A stretch of 21,501 nt of DNA from Xanthobacteraceae bacterium (GCA_030039105.1 JASHQO010000183.1:1-21501); one strand, 5' to 3'. Shown: positions 7,021-16,431, counted from the first letter of the stretch. Numbers and translations: made by a program. The notes: generated from the letters alone by a model not told the origin.

Positions 7021-8835
7021 TCATCCGGCGCGCTTGCGCCGCGGCCGGCGGGTTTTTTGCCGCACCGAGCGAATGGTGTCGCGTCCGGCCTGCCGCGCCG
7101 CGTCCTGCAAGGTATGGCGGATCTCGTCGCGTTTCTCGTGGATCGAGGCGATCACCGGACCGGCCGGCACGCCCAATCCGACCAACGCGGCTTCGGAGAG
7201 CTGCAGGCTCGCCTCGACGGTCTCGGGCACCGCGTCGGTCGCGCCGAGACTATAAAGATGACGCGCATGCTCGGCGTCGCGGGCACGCGCCACGATCAGG
7301 ATATCGGGGCGCAGCGCGCGAACGTGCTCGACGATGTCGTCGATCAGGTCGTGGGTGTGGATGGTGACGATGACGCCGACGGCGCGCGACAGGCCGCAGA
7401 CTTCGAGAAAGTTCGGATCGCTGGCATCGCCGTAATAGACGTCATGGCCGTCGCGGCGGTCGTGGGTGACGATGGCGCCGTCGGAATCGGCGGCGATGTA
7501 AGGGATGTTGTGCTCTTTCAAAAGAGCACACACGACTTTGCCGACCCGGCCGTAGCCGACGACGATGGCGTGGCGCTGCTGCTCGAGCAGCGGCGCCACG
7601 GTGAGCTCGCTGGCGACCGGGCCGGCCGCCCGCAGCCGCGCTGCGAGGCGCCGGCCGATAAACGACAGCGCCGGTGTCAGCGCCATGGTCACTGAGGTGA
7701 CGGCGAGCGCGAAGCTTGCAAGCTCGGCACCGAGCAGGCTCAAGCCCGTCGCCATGCTGATGCCGACGAAGGCGAACTCGCCGCCCGGACCGAGCAACAG
7801 CCCCATTTCGACCGCGACCGGCGACGACAGGCGGAATAATCTGGCGAGGCCGATCAGCAGCAGCGATTTGACGGCGATCAGGCCGGCAACGCCGCCGGCG
7901 AGCAAAACCGGCTCGCGCAGGATCTCGCGAAAATCGATCTCCATGCCGACGGTGAAGAAGAAGATGCCGAGCAGCAATCCCTTGAAAGGCTCGACGATCG
8001 CTTCGATGGCCTTGCGATATTCGGTCTCGGCAAGGAGCAGACCGGCCACGAAGGCGCCGAGCGCCATGGACAAGCCGGCTTCGTAGGCGATCATGCTGGC
8101 GGCGATGATCACGAACAGCACCGCGGCGATGAACAGCTCCGTGGAACGCGTGCTTGTCACCAGACGGAACAGCGGCCGCAGCAGGCGGCCGAACAGAGCG
8201 ATGGCGGCGACGGCGACCGCCGCCTGCAGCAGCGCCGTGCCGAGACTCTTGAGAACCGAGGTGCCGGTGCCCGCGGCCACGATCGAGATGAACATCAGGA
8301 TCGGAATGACCGCCAGGTCCTGCGCCAGCAGCACCGAAAAGCTGGCGCGGCCGACGGTGATGTTGAGACGTTCCTGGTTCGACAGCAGCTCCAGCACGAT
8401 CGCGGTCGAGGACAACGACAAGCTGGCGCCGAGGATGACGGCATTGGTCGGCGTCTGGCCGGCCTCGATGGCGATGGCGGCAAGCAGCGTGCCGGTGACC
8501 AGCACCTGCAGCCCGCCGAGGCCGAACACCAGGCGGCGCATCGCCAGCAAGCGCTGGAACGAGAGCTCGAGCCCGATCAGGAACAAGAGAAAGACGACAC
8601 CGAGCTCGGCGATGCCTTCGACGTTTTGGGCGTCGCTGACGGTGAACCAGAACAGTCCCGGAAGTTGCGTGTGGAAGCTGCCGAGCCCGAGCGGCCCCAA
8701 TAGCGCGCCGGCGCCAAGATAACCGAGCACCGGGCTCAAGCCGGAGCGTCGCACCAGCGGCACCACCACGCCCGCGGTGCCGAGCACCACCAGCGCGTCG
8801 CTGTAATTGGAAATGTTGATCGACGTCGCGGCCAC
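7021..8835 (-). CDS. CPA2-family cation:proton antiporter (KefB/YbaL type) with TrkA-N domain
   Basis: This is a 604-residue inner-membrane protein. Residues 1 to about 390 form a Na+/H+-exchanger-type membrane domain with roughly 12 hydrophobic segments (GVVFLLFLIGLELS, LGASLSLSSTAIVLELL, GLLLGIFFFTVGMEID). A cytoplasmic TrkA-N/RCK nucleotide-binding domain follows (IVVGYGRVGKVV, then YYGDASDP), and then a basic C-terminal tail. Relatives export K+ or Na+ in exchange for protons and are gated by NAD(H) or glutathione adducts. The start is uncertain. I prefer the GTG at 8835, with GGAG 6 bases upstream. A TTG at 8886 would add 17 hydrophilic residues, and its nearest purine-rich stretch is about 20 bases away. 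It converges on otsA with 2 bases between stop codons. A link to osmotic adaptation with trehalose is plausible but unproven. Confidence 0.9.
   Translation of the reverse strand: MAATSINISNYSDALVVLGTAGVVVPLVRRSGLSPVLGYLGAGALLGPLGLGSFHTQLPGLFWFTVSDAQNVEGIAELGVVFLLFLIGLELSFQRLLAMRRLVFGLGGLQVLVTGTLLAAIAIEAGQTPTNAVILGASLSLSSTAIVLELLSNQERLNITVGRASFSVLLAQDLAVIPILMFISIVAAGTGTSVLKSLGTALLQAAVAVAAIALFGRLLRPLFRLVTSTRSTELFIAAVLFVIIAASMIAYEAGLSMALGAFVAGLLLAETEYRKAIEAIVEPFKGLLLGIFFFTVGMEIDFREILREPVLLAGGVAGLIAVKSLLLIGLARLFRLSSPVAVEMGLLLGPGGEFAFVGISMATGLSLLGAELASFALAVTSVTMALTPALSFIGRRLAARLRAAGPVASELTVAPLLEQQRHAIVVGYGRVGKVVCALLKEHNIPYIAADSDGAIVTHDRRDGHDVYYGDASDPNFLEVCGLSRAVGVIVTIHTHDLIDDIVEHVRALRPDILIVARARDAEHARHLYSLGATDAVPETVEASLQLSEAALVGLGVPAGPVIASIHEKRDEIRHTLQDAARQAGRDTIRSVRQKTRRPRRKRAG
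7025..7058 (+). terminator. Possible intrinsic terminator of otsA inside the convergent gene's 3' end
   Basis: Seven bases after the otsA stop, CCGGC (7025-7029) can pair with GCCGG (7044-7048) around an inner GCGC/GCGC arm. Six T residues follow at 7053-7058. The whole element lies in the last codons of the antiporter gene on the other strand. The stem has a bulge, so this is only moderately supported. Confidence 0.4.
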
Positions 8836-9033
8836 GGACTGCTCCGGCAGGTATTCCCTTGTCGCCCGATCTTCCGCGGCTGACAAGAGTCGCTGGAACG
8901 AACTTTCCTCCCTATTCGCCGCTCACGACATGGCGGCTCCTGCGATCGATGCAACGGCTTTATACCGGCTTCGCCCGTTGACGACGGGCGGCGATTTCCG
9001 CAGCATCCAGGCAAACGGAGGAAACGCGATCCC

Positions 9034-10131
9034 ATGAGCGACATGACCATCACAGCCGTCCGCACCACCATGCTGCGCATGCCGTGGCCGCAGACGCCGT
9101 GGCTCAAGGGCCACGCCTTCGGCGACGCCCGCAATTTCCTGGTGGTCGATGTCGAGACAAAAGGCGGCATCGCCGGCATGGGCTATCTGTTTCTATTCCG
9201 GCCGGGTATCCGATCCATCGTCGCCTGCCTCGACGAAGTGATCATCCCGCGCGTCATCGGCAAGGATGCCAGCGCCGTCGAAACGATCTGGCAGGATTTG
9301 TGGAAGACCACCGTCACCTTCGGCCGCGGCGGCATCGCCACCATGGCGATGTCGGCGCTCGACATCGCGCTGTGGGACGCGCTCGGCAAGGAGGCCAAGC
9401 TGCCGTTGCACCGGTTGTGGGGCCATTATCGTTCGCAGCTACCGGCCTATGGCTCGGGCTGTTTCCGCGGCTCCGGCGGCGACGGCATGATCGCCAAGGC
9501 GCTGCACTACAAGGAGCGCGGCTACAAGGCGATCAAGATGCAGGTCGCCCATGTCGGCAGCCTCGCCACCGATCTCGGCAACGTCAAGCGCATGCGCGAG
9601 GCGGTCGGCCCGGACATCGACATCATGATCGACGTCAATATGGGCTGGAGCGCCGACGTCGCCATCCAGATGGGACGCAAATTCCAGGACTATAATGTGT
9701 ACTGGCTGGAGGAGCCGGTGGTGCCGGACGATTTCGCCGGCTACCTGCGCATCGCCGAGGCGCTCGACCTGCGCATCGTCGGCGGCGAGACCCACTTCAC
9801 GCGGTTCGACCTCAAGCCGTTCTTCGAAAATCCGCGGCTGCCGATCCTGCAACCCGATCCGATGCGCGGCGGCATGACCGAGCTGCGCAAGATCGCGGCC
9901 GTGGCCGACACCTGGGGCATGATGATCGCGCCGCATCTGTTCCCGGAATTGAACGTGCAGCTCCTGGCCTCGATCCCGAACGGCATTTGGATCGAGGACA
10001 TGGGGCTCGCCGACGATATCTTTGTCGATCCGGTGCCGGTGGTGAACGGCACGATCACCGCGCCGGAGCGGCCGGGCCACGGCCTCGCGTTCAAGCCGGA
10101 AATCTTGCGCGACTGCGCCGTCAAGAGCTAA
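9034..10131 (+). CDS. Mandelate racemase/muconate lactonizing enzyme family protein (probable acid-sugar dehydratase)
   Basis: This 365-residue enolase-superfamily enzyme aligns with mandelate racemase at a near-constant offset of +4 or +5. Metal ligands are D200 (in IDVN), E227 (in WLEEP) and E252 (in GGETH). The His-Asp dyad is H301 (APHLFPE) with D275 (QPDPMRGG), and E321 is the carboxylate-binding acid. The first lysine of the KxK motif is present (K168), but the second, the base Lys166 of mandelate racemase, is Q170 (KMQ). Only the His-Asp dyad should therefore act as base, as in one-base sugar-acid dehydratases such as L-rhamnonate dehydratase. The substrate is not identifiable. The ATG at 9034 follows GGAGG (9017-9021) by 12 bases. 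The gene stands alone, divergent from the antiporter and convergent with the ABC importer. Confidence 0.87.
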   Translation: MSDMTITAVRTTMLRMPWPQTPWLKGHAFGDARNFLVVDVETKGGIAGMGYLFLFRPGIRSIVACLDEVIIPRVIGKDASAVETIWQDLWKTTVTFGRGGIATMAMSALDIALWDALGKEAKLPLHRLWGHYRSQLPAYGSGCFRGSGGDGMIAKALHYKERGYKAIKMQVAHVGSLATDLGNVKRMREAVGPDIDIMIDVNMGWSADVAIQMGRKFQDYNVYWLEEPVVPDDFAGYLRIAEALDLRIVGGETHFTRFDLKPFFENPRLPILQPDPMRGGMTELRKIAAVADTWGMMIAPHLFPELNVQLLASIPNGIWIEDMGLADDIFVDPVPVVNGTITAPERPGHGLAFKPEILRDCAVKS

Positions 10132-10266
10132 GCGCGGCTCGCGCCATAGTGTCGGCGGCAATCTCCGCGCTGTCCGTAAACAGCGGCGGTTCTGGCGGCG
10201 TTGGCGCCGGCCGATCGCCAACGTGGCCGCGCGACGCCGCTGCCTTTCGGCATCGAGCCTGCGCGC

Positions 10267-10961
<695 letters not shown>

Positions 10962-10965
<4 letters not shown>

Positions 10966-12860
10966 GGCGCCACCACTCCGCCCAGATAAGCGTCCTGCAC
11001 CGCCTTGTTGCCCTTGATCTCGTTCGGCGTGCCCTCGACCAGCACGCGGCCCTCCTGCAGCACGGTGACGCGCTCGACCAGCTCGAACAGCGAATCCATG
11101 TCGTGGTCGATGATGATCATGGTGCGGCCCTGGCCGATCGATTTGAGGAGCTTCACCATCTCGATGCGCTCGCGCGGGCTCATGCCGGCGAGCGGCTCGT
11201 CGAGCAGCAGCAGGCGCGGCGAGCTGGCGAGCGCCAGCCCGATTTCGAGGCGCCGTTTCTCGCCGTAGGCAAGACCGGATACCGGGACGTCGGCGCGGCC
11301 GGCAAGATCGATCGATACCAACGTATGCTCGACCTGCTCGGTCAATCCGGGAATCCCCTTGAGCCGCCGCAGCAGGTCGAGCCGGAACTTGCCGCGCAAC
11401 TCGGCGAGCACCGCGATGATCAAATTCTCGCGCACGGTCAGCCGGTTGAATAGCTGGTTGACCTGATAGCTCTTGGTCAGGCCGAGCTGGCATACGTCGG
11501 TCACGCTCATGCCGGTGATGTTGCGGCCTTCGAACACGATCTGGCCCGAGGTCGGCTGCACTTCGCAGGTCAGCATCTTGAAGAACGTGGTCTTGCCGGC
11601 GCCGTTCGGCCCGATCACGCCGCGCCGTTCGCCGTGCCGCACGGTGAAAGCGATATCGCTGTTGGCAATGAGTCCGCCGTAGCGCTTGGTCAGGCCGGTC
11701 GCCTGCAGGATCGAGTCCGCGGCGTCGTCGGTGCTGCGATGGCGCGCCGGCATCGGCAGCGGCGGCGGCTCCTCGGCGATCTCGGCGCGCGCGGTTTTTT
11801 GTTTCTGCTCGGCGGTCACGCCCGCAACCTGCTCGGCGGTCGCACCCGCAACAGGGGCGGCGCCTTTCGGCGCCGCCGGCGCGGATTTCGGCCGGGTCAT
11901 AAAGCCGTAGAGATCTTCGATGCCGCCGATCAGGCCGCGGCGCAGGAAACAGACCAGCAGCACAAAGATGAGGCCGAGCACGAGCTTCCAGGTGGCGCCG
12001 AGATTGAGCGTGGTCTGCAGGAAATCGCTGAGATAGAGCCACACCGTTGCGCCGACCAGCGGGCCGAACAGGGTGCCGGTGCCGCCGATCGCCGTCTGCA
12101 TCACCAACTGGCCGGACGTATCGAACGTGAACGCTTCCGGCGGCATGAAGCCTTGCATGATGCCGAGCAGGCCGCCGGCAAAGCCGGCATAGGCGGCGCC
12201 GATGACGAAGGCGGCGAGCTTGTAGCCGTGAATATTGTGACCGACCGCGGCGGCGCGCAGCGGGTTGTCGCGGATGGCGCGCAGCACCGCCCCCACCGGC
12301 GAGCGCATGATGCGCAGCGCGATCACCAAGCCGGCGAAATACCAGAACGCCAGGAATACGTAGAGCGACCAATCGGTATTGAATCGCAGCGTGGTGAACC
12401 CGAGATGGAATATCGGCGTCGGCACCCCGGGCAGGCCGTTCTCGCCGCCGGTATAATCCGACAGCGGATTGAACTCGACGAAATGAAATACTTCGGCGAT
12501 CGCCACCGTGATCATGGCGAAATAGATGCCGGTGCGCCGCAGCGCAATCAGCCCGACCAGAACGCCGACGATCGCGGTGACGATCGTGCCGATGAACACG
12601 GCCGTCACGACGTGCGGGAAATTCATCACCGTGAGCAGATAGGCGGTCACCATGCCGCCGGTGCCGAAGAAGGCCGATTGGCCGAACGAGAGCAGCCCGG
12701 TGAATCCAAACAGGATATCGAAGCCGATGCCGAACAGGCCCCAGACCAGGATGCGGTTGATGGTGGTCGGCGTGAAGCCGAGGTAAGGCAACACGAACGG
12801 CGCGGCGATCAGGCCCGCGGCCGTCAGTGCCTCGACCAGAAAGGGGCGCTGCTTGAGCAT
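10962..12860 (-). CDS. LivM-LivG fusion: HAAT-family permease joined to its ABC ATPase
   Basis: This single 632-residue protein carries two normally separate importer subunits. Residues 1-320 are a LivM-type permease with many hydrophobic segments (FGFTGLLSFGQSAFFG, then GYKLAAFVIGAAYAGFAGG). Residues ~321-382 are a soluble linker rich in Ala, Pro, Gln and Glu, with a near-repeat (VAGATAEQ, VAGVTAEQ). Residues ~383-632 are a LivG-type ATPase: Walker A GPNGAGKTT (417-425), the variant signature LAYGEKRRLE typical of LivG, Walker B LLLLDEPLAGMSP, and IIIDHDMD. I see no stop or frameshift between the halves, so this is a genuine fusion. Such fusions occur in rhizobia. LivH ends 13 bases upstream, and livF overlaps its 3' end. 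Confidence 0.93.
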
Positions 12861-12873
12861 CGGATCGCCGCGC

Positions 12874-13749
12874 TCATTCGCGGCCGGCGGCGCCGAGCAG
12901 TCCGTAGGGACGCAGCACCAGCACCAGCGTCATGGCGACGAACAGCATGACGTAGGAATAACCGGGATTGAACATCGAAGTGATGCTGATGATCTCGCCG
13001 GCGATCAGGCCGCCGAGGACCGCGCCCGGGAACGAACCGACGCCGCCGATGACGACCACGACGAAGGTCTGCACCAGGATCGCTTCGCCGACATCAGGGG
13101 CGATCGAAACCACCGGCGCGTTGACGATGCCGGCAAAGCCCGCCGCCATGGCGCCGATGCCGAACACCAGCGTGAAGACCTTGTAGACATCGATGCCGAG
13201 CGCATCGACCATGGCCGAATCCTCGATGCCGGCGCGCACGATCATGCCGATCCGGGTGCGGTAGAGCACGAGATAGAGCGCCAGCAGCGCCACCGCGACG
13301 ATGCCGAGCAGCGCCAGCCGGTAGGTCGGATAGAACATGAAGCCGAGCGGCGTGATGCCGACGAGCGGCGGCGGCGGCGGCACCGCCTTCGACAGGCTGC
13401 CGAACAAGAACCGCACCGTCTCGACGAAGACGATGCCGAGGCCGAAGGTGACGAGAAGCTGGTCCTCGTGCCCCCGCGTGTAGAAATAGCGGACGATCGC
13501 CCGCTCGGTCAGCACGCCGACGATGAGCACGAACAGCGAGCCGGCGATGACCGCGACGATGAAGGAGCCGGTATAGGTGTAGGCCAGCCAGCCGGCATAG
13601 CCGCCGAGCATGAACATGGCGCCGTGGGCGAGATTGAGCACGCCGAGCGTGCCGTAAATGATCGTCAACCCGGACGAGATCAGCGCGAGCAGCGCGCCGA
13701 GCACCAGCCCGTTGAAGCACTGCGAGATGAAGTTGCCCCAGTTGATCAC
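12874..13749 (-). CDS. livH: Branched-chain amino acid-type ABC transporter permease (LivH)
   Basis: This 291-residue inner-membrane permease has the LivH hallmarks LALISSGLTIIYGTLGVLNLAHGAMFMLGGY (here in the first 60 residues), HEDQLLVTFGLGIV, the cytoplasmic coupling segment RAGIEDSAMVDALGIDV, and VVVVIGGVGSFPGAVLGG near the end. It starts with GTG at 13749 (MINWGNF). It forms the translocation pore with the LivM half of the fusion protein encoded 13 bases downstream. A long minus-to-plus shadow frame lies opposite it. Substrate range cannot be read from the permease; relatives carry branched-chain amino acids, amides, urea or aromatic acids. Confidence 0.93.
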   Translation of the reverse strand: MINWGNFISQCFNGLVLGALLALISSGLTIIYGTLGVLNLAHGAMFMLGGYAGWLAYTYTGSFIVAVIAGSLFVLIVGVLTERAIVRYFYTRGHEDQLLVTFGLGIVFVETVRFLFGSLSKAVPPPPPLVGITPLGFMFYPTYRLALLGIVAVALLALYLVLYRTRIGMIVRAGIEDSAMVDALGIDVYKVFTLVFGIGAMAAGFAGIVNAPVVSIAPDVGEAILVQTFVVVVIGGVGSFPGAVLGGLIAGEIISITSMFNPGYSYVMLFVAMTLVLVLRPYGLLGAAGRE

Positions 13750-13801
13750 GCGCGCGTTCGCTGATGTTGAACTTGCCCCAGGCCGGTTGCCGGCTCGGGC
13801 C

Positions 13802-13932
13802 TAGAGCGGGATGAGTTTTGGTCGAATCGTCATCCCGCTCCAGCCTTTTGCTTACGCACGATCATTTCCGAAAACCGGTTGCCACCCTCGGATCAAGGCC
13901 CGAGGACGGGCTTTTTCGGGATCATGCTTTAG
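13802..13932. repeat. Composite intergenic palindromic repeat
   Basis: Two structures lie in tandem. First, GAGCGGGATGA (13804-13814) pairs with TCATCCCGCTC (13830-13840), an 11-bp stem. Second, GATCATTTCCGAAAACCGG (from 13860) faces CTTTTTCGGGATCATGCT (ending 13928) as an imperfect palindrome. Bases 13904-13928 are the exact reverse complement of 2288-2312. Both types resemble dispersed repeats I know from Bradyrhizobium-like genomes. The gap 13750-14050 holds this element and the terminator hairpin, and no gene. Confidence 0.75.
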
Positions 13933-13960
13933 CATGCAAGTGTTTGCTCCGACAAACAAC

Positions 13961-13996
13961 TCGTGGAGGGCCGCGCTCGCGCACGGCCCTCCACGA
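13961..13996 (-). terminator. Hairpin terminator after the binding-protein gene
   Basis: A 13-bp perfect inverted repeat, TCGTGGAGGGCCG (13961-13973) with CGGCCCTCCACGA (13984-13996), has a 10-base loop. It lies 54 bases after the stop of the binding-protein gene. Read on the minus strand it is followed by a T-rich GTTGTTTG. It probably ends or attenuates the binding-protein transcript, so the soluble protein can be made in excess over the membrane subunits. Confidence 0.6.
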
Positions 13997-14050
13997 CGGA
14001 AAGCGAGCCTGGGCCGCGACGCCGCGGCGGCAGGCCGATGACGGCGCCGA

Positions 14051-15436
14051 TCAGGTGTATTCGCCGAGATTGCAGCCGAAGGCGTCCGGAGCCTGCATGA
14101 GCGGCGCGCCCGGCACGACTTCGAGGACCTCCCAGTAATCCTCGCTGTTCTTCATGTCCTTCGGCGCCTTGCCGCGGACGATGACCACCGGACGGACAAG
14201 TTGATGATCCTGCGGCCGGAAATGCACGTCGCCCACCGTGGAGTCGAATGTCTCGCCTTTCTCGTAGGTCTTGATGACATCGGGCGGATAGAACGTTCCG
14301 GTCTCGGACACCATGCGCGCCCACATGGCAAACTCCATGTAGCCGTTGTTGGCGCCCCACTCCGGCCGATAGTTATACTTTTTGTAGAAGGCGTCGACGA
14401 ACATCTTGGCCAACGGATACTTGTCTTCCAGCGTCCACCAGAAATCCGTCGACGCGTAGACGCCTGCGGTCAGTTCCGGCCCGACCTCCTTGGCGAGGAA
14501 GGGTATCTGGTAGGGAACGATCAGCGTCATCTTCGGCAGGATGCCGAACTGTTTGGCCTGCTGAATCGACAGCACCGCGTCGCGGCCCCAATTCACGTTG
14601 ACCAGAAACTCGGCGCCGGAATTGGCGATGTTGGTGAGATACTGGCTGAAGTCCTGGGTGCCGAGCGGCGAGATCTGGTTGGTCACCATGGTCCAGCCGG
14701 CATTCTTGCTCATGTAATCGTTCACCGACTTGGTCACGGTGTGACCGTAGGTGTAGTCGGGCGTCATGAACGCCGCCTTGCGGTTCTTGCCGAAGGCCTT
14801 CACCAGCACCGGGCCGATCGCGTTGGCCGCAGTCTCGCCATAGAAACACTGGCGGAATCCGTAGCGCACGCAATCCTTGCCGGTGGTGTCGTTCGAGCCC
14901 GAGATCGCGGCGACGTAGAGCACTTTTTCGCGCTGGGCGAAGTGATTGAGCGCCACCGCGACCGCGCTCGACGTCGAGCCGGTCATCAGGACGATCTTGT
15001 TGTCGGTAATGAATTTCTGCTGCTCCTGCACCGCATCGTTCGGCTTGGCGCCGGAATCGGCGCTGAGCAGATTCACTTTTTTGCCGAGCAGGCCCTTGGT
15101 GATCTTCGGCGCGATCTTTTTGATGAGATCGTGACCCTCGTTGATATGATCGACGGCAAGCTGCATGCCCTTCAATTCGTCGTCGCCCGAAGAGGCGTAG
15201 GGGCCGGTCAGCGGCACCGTGGCGCCGATATTGACCGTGCTGCCCGAGGAGCCGTCCGGCCAGGTGCCGAGCGGCGGCTTGTCCTCGGCGAAGGCCGGGC
15301 CGACGATGCCGAAGCGCGGTCCGCCGGCTGCGAGAGCGCCAAGACCGGCACTAAGACCCGCACCGGTTGCGACGGCTTGCCGCAGCAGGCGGCGCCGCGA
15401 CAGTTCGGTGGATGACAATTCTTTATCGGTCGACAT
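14051..15436 (-). CDS. ABC transporter substrate-binding protein (Peripla_BP_6/HAAT type), Tat-exported
   Basis: This 461-residue periplasmic binding protein begins with a twin-arginine signal (SRRRLLRQ, residues 13-20), an Ala/Gly-rich hydrophobic stretch and a probable cleavage after AFA (residue 50). The mature part has a type-I periplasmic binding fold: VNIGATVPLTGPYASSGDDE, MTGSTSSAVAVALNHFA, AFMTPDYTYGHT. It should capture the substrate for the LivH/LivM-LivG/LivF importer encoded downstream on the same strand. The ATG at 15436 is preceded by AGGGAGGT about 6 bases away, a strong ribosome site, so the frame extending to 16381 is not coding. Use of Tat rather than Sec suggests folding, or a cofactor, before export. 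Its ligand is unknown; the divergent remnant genes hint at a catabolic substrate rather than plain amino acids. Confidence 0.9.
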   Translation of the reverse strand: MSTDKELSSTELSRRRLLRQAVATGAGLSAGLGALAAGGPRFGIVGPAFAEDKPPLGTWPDGSSGSTVNIGATVPLTGPYASSGDDELKGMQLAVDHINEGHDLIKKIAPKITKGLLGKKVNLLSADSGAKPNDAVQEQQKFITDNKIVLMTGSTSSAVAVALNHFAQREKVLYVAAISGSNDTTGKDCVRYGFRQCFYGETAANAIGPVLVKAFGKNRKAAFMTPDYTYGHTVTKSVNDYMSKNAGWTMVTNQISPLGTQDFSQYLTNIANSGAEFLVNVNWGRDAVLSIQQAKQFGILPKMTLIVPYQIPFLAKEVGPELTAGVYASTDFWWTLEDKYPLAKMFVDAFYKKYNYRPEWGANNGYMEFAMWARMVSETGTFYPPDVIKTYEKGETFDSTVGDVHFRPQDHQLVRPVVIVRGKAPKDMKNSEDYWEVLEVVPGAPLMQAPDAFGCNLGEYT

Positions 15437-15753
15437 CAAGGACCTCCCTATGTCCGTTGTTGCGGTTTTTTGCGGTAAGCCCGCCTTTTCCTGCGTAGCT
15501 CGATCAGGATCTTTGATCCCAAAATAGGGCGAACCTATCGCACGGATCGCCGCAAAGCATGGCCGCCTGCGCGCCGCCAAGCAAGCGCGACGGCATGATT
15601 CTTTCGTCGCATAGTTGCAAGGTTTCGCCGCGCCGGCGCCGTCCGGATCGTCGCCGCTTCCCCCCCGCGCCATGATGCCTTGAGCGCCGGCGTTGCCCAC
15701 GGTCGGACAATTCGCCCACAATCGCGGCAAGCGCCGGGACATAGGAGGCCGCC
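15437..15753. other. Divergent intergenic region
   Basis: These 317 bases separate the binding-protein gene (minus strand) from the decayed LLM gene (plus strand). Both ends carry strong ribosome-binding sites, AGGGAGGT facing left and AGGAGG (15743-15748) facing right. The region should hold two promoters, but I could not fix their -35 and -10 boxes. A short palindromic patch, GATCAGGATCTTTGATC, lies near 15507. I see no gene, RNA or clear operator. Confidence 0.5.
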
Positions 15754-15914
15754 GTGAAAGTCTGCATGTTCCACCTGATGCCGTATCGCGATCTGCCGGC
15801 CGCGACCGCCTGCTCGACGGCATCGAGCGGCTGCGCATCGGCCACCTCGTAGCGCTGCTGCAGTTCGGCTCGATGCCGCATGAGCTTTGCATGAAGAGCA
15901 TCGCGCTGTTCTGC
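15754..15914 (+). pseudogene. Remnant of an LLM-class flavin-dependent oxidoreductase gene (large internal deletion)
   Basis: A good AGGAGG site (15743-15748) sits 5 bases before a GTG at 15754. The first 15 codons read VKVCMFHLMPYRDLP, a typical start of a bacterial-luciferase-like (LLM) monooxygenase. Almost at once, around 15800-15804, the homology jumps to another frame. It reads DRLLDGIERLRIGHLVALLQ and GSMPHELCMKSIALF, which is the typical C-terminal end of the same family. Roughly 300 middle residues, including the flavin and substrate sites, are missing. The product cannot be functional. The remnant runs straight into a hydrolase remnant, so it looks like half of a former two-gene operon divergent from the binding-protein gene. 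The family assignment is from recognition of the two ends. Confidence 0.75.
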
Positions 15915-16427
15915 TGATCGATCCGGTCGGGCTCTATCGCGATGACATTCCGGTGAAGAACTGGATGGTGCTCTCCCCCGACGAGCTGCGCGTGGCTTTG
16001 TTCGCCGGACCCGAAGGGCGCCGACGCCGAGAAATTCGTCGCCACCCCGAAAGAGCAAGCGGCGCGCATCGACGCCAAGGTCGACTTCGTCTGGTCGCAA
16101 GCCTGCACCGGCAAATTCATCCGGCCGATCCCCGACAAGGGCCTGAAGAAACACATCCACCGCATCGCCATGCCGACGCTCATCCTCTCGGGCAAAGCCG
16201 ACGGCATCGTCGCGCCATCGTATGCCGACAACTTCGCCAGGCGCCTCGCCCACGCGCGCGTCACGCTGCTCGACGGCATCGGCCATCTGCCGCATTTCGA
16301 GCAGGCGGCGAAGGTGGCCGGGCTGGTCGGAGAATTTCTGAGGGACCGAGCCGTAGGGCGGGCTCGCGGCTCGGCGACCACGATTGAGTACGGCGCTTTG
16401 CGCCTTTGCCTACCTACGCTCGCTTGA
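15905..16427 (+). pseudogene. Remnant of an alpha/beta hydrolase gene (N-terminal loss and frameshift)
   Basis: Homology starts abruptly at about 15908 with VLLIDPVGLYRDDIPVKNW, in a different frame from the LLM remnant it follows. No start codon or nucleophile elbow (G-x-S-x-G) is left. The frame reads VLSPDELRVALFAGPEG, then breaks at the G-run 16016-16018. Removing one G restores GPEGADAEKFVATPKEQ, so a one-base insertion is the likely cause. The rest (frame 0, to the stop at 16427) has a normal C-terminal half: MPTLILSGKADGIVAPSYA with the probable catalytic acid, and GIGHLPHFEQ with the catalytic His. Codon use still looks gene-like, so decay is probably recent. Relatives are often encoded beside LLM oxidoreductases. 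Confidence 0.8.
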
Positions 16428-16431
16428 TTTT

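Noticed and set aside
5273..7024. 583-residue minus-strand frame opposite otsA
   Set aside because: Antisense shadow of a clear GT20 gene; no recognisable domain.
10966..12372. N-terminal extension of livF to 12372
   Set aside because: It is out of frame through the LivM-LivG gene; the ATGA overlap at 10962-10965 gives the true start.
11634..13764. Long plus-strand frames (438 and 303 residues) opposite livM-livG and livH
   Set aside because: His/Arg/Asp/Glu-rich translations typical of the strand opposite hydrophobic membrane genes; no ribosome site or homology seen.
15437..16381. N-terminal extension of the binding protein up to 16381
   Set aside because: A strong ribosome site and a Tat signal begin at 15436; the extension is antisense to the hydrolase and LLM remnants.
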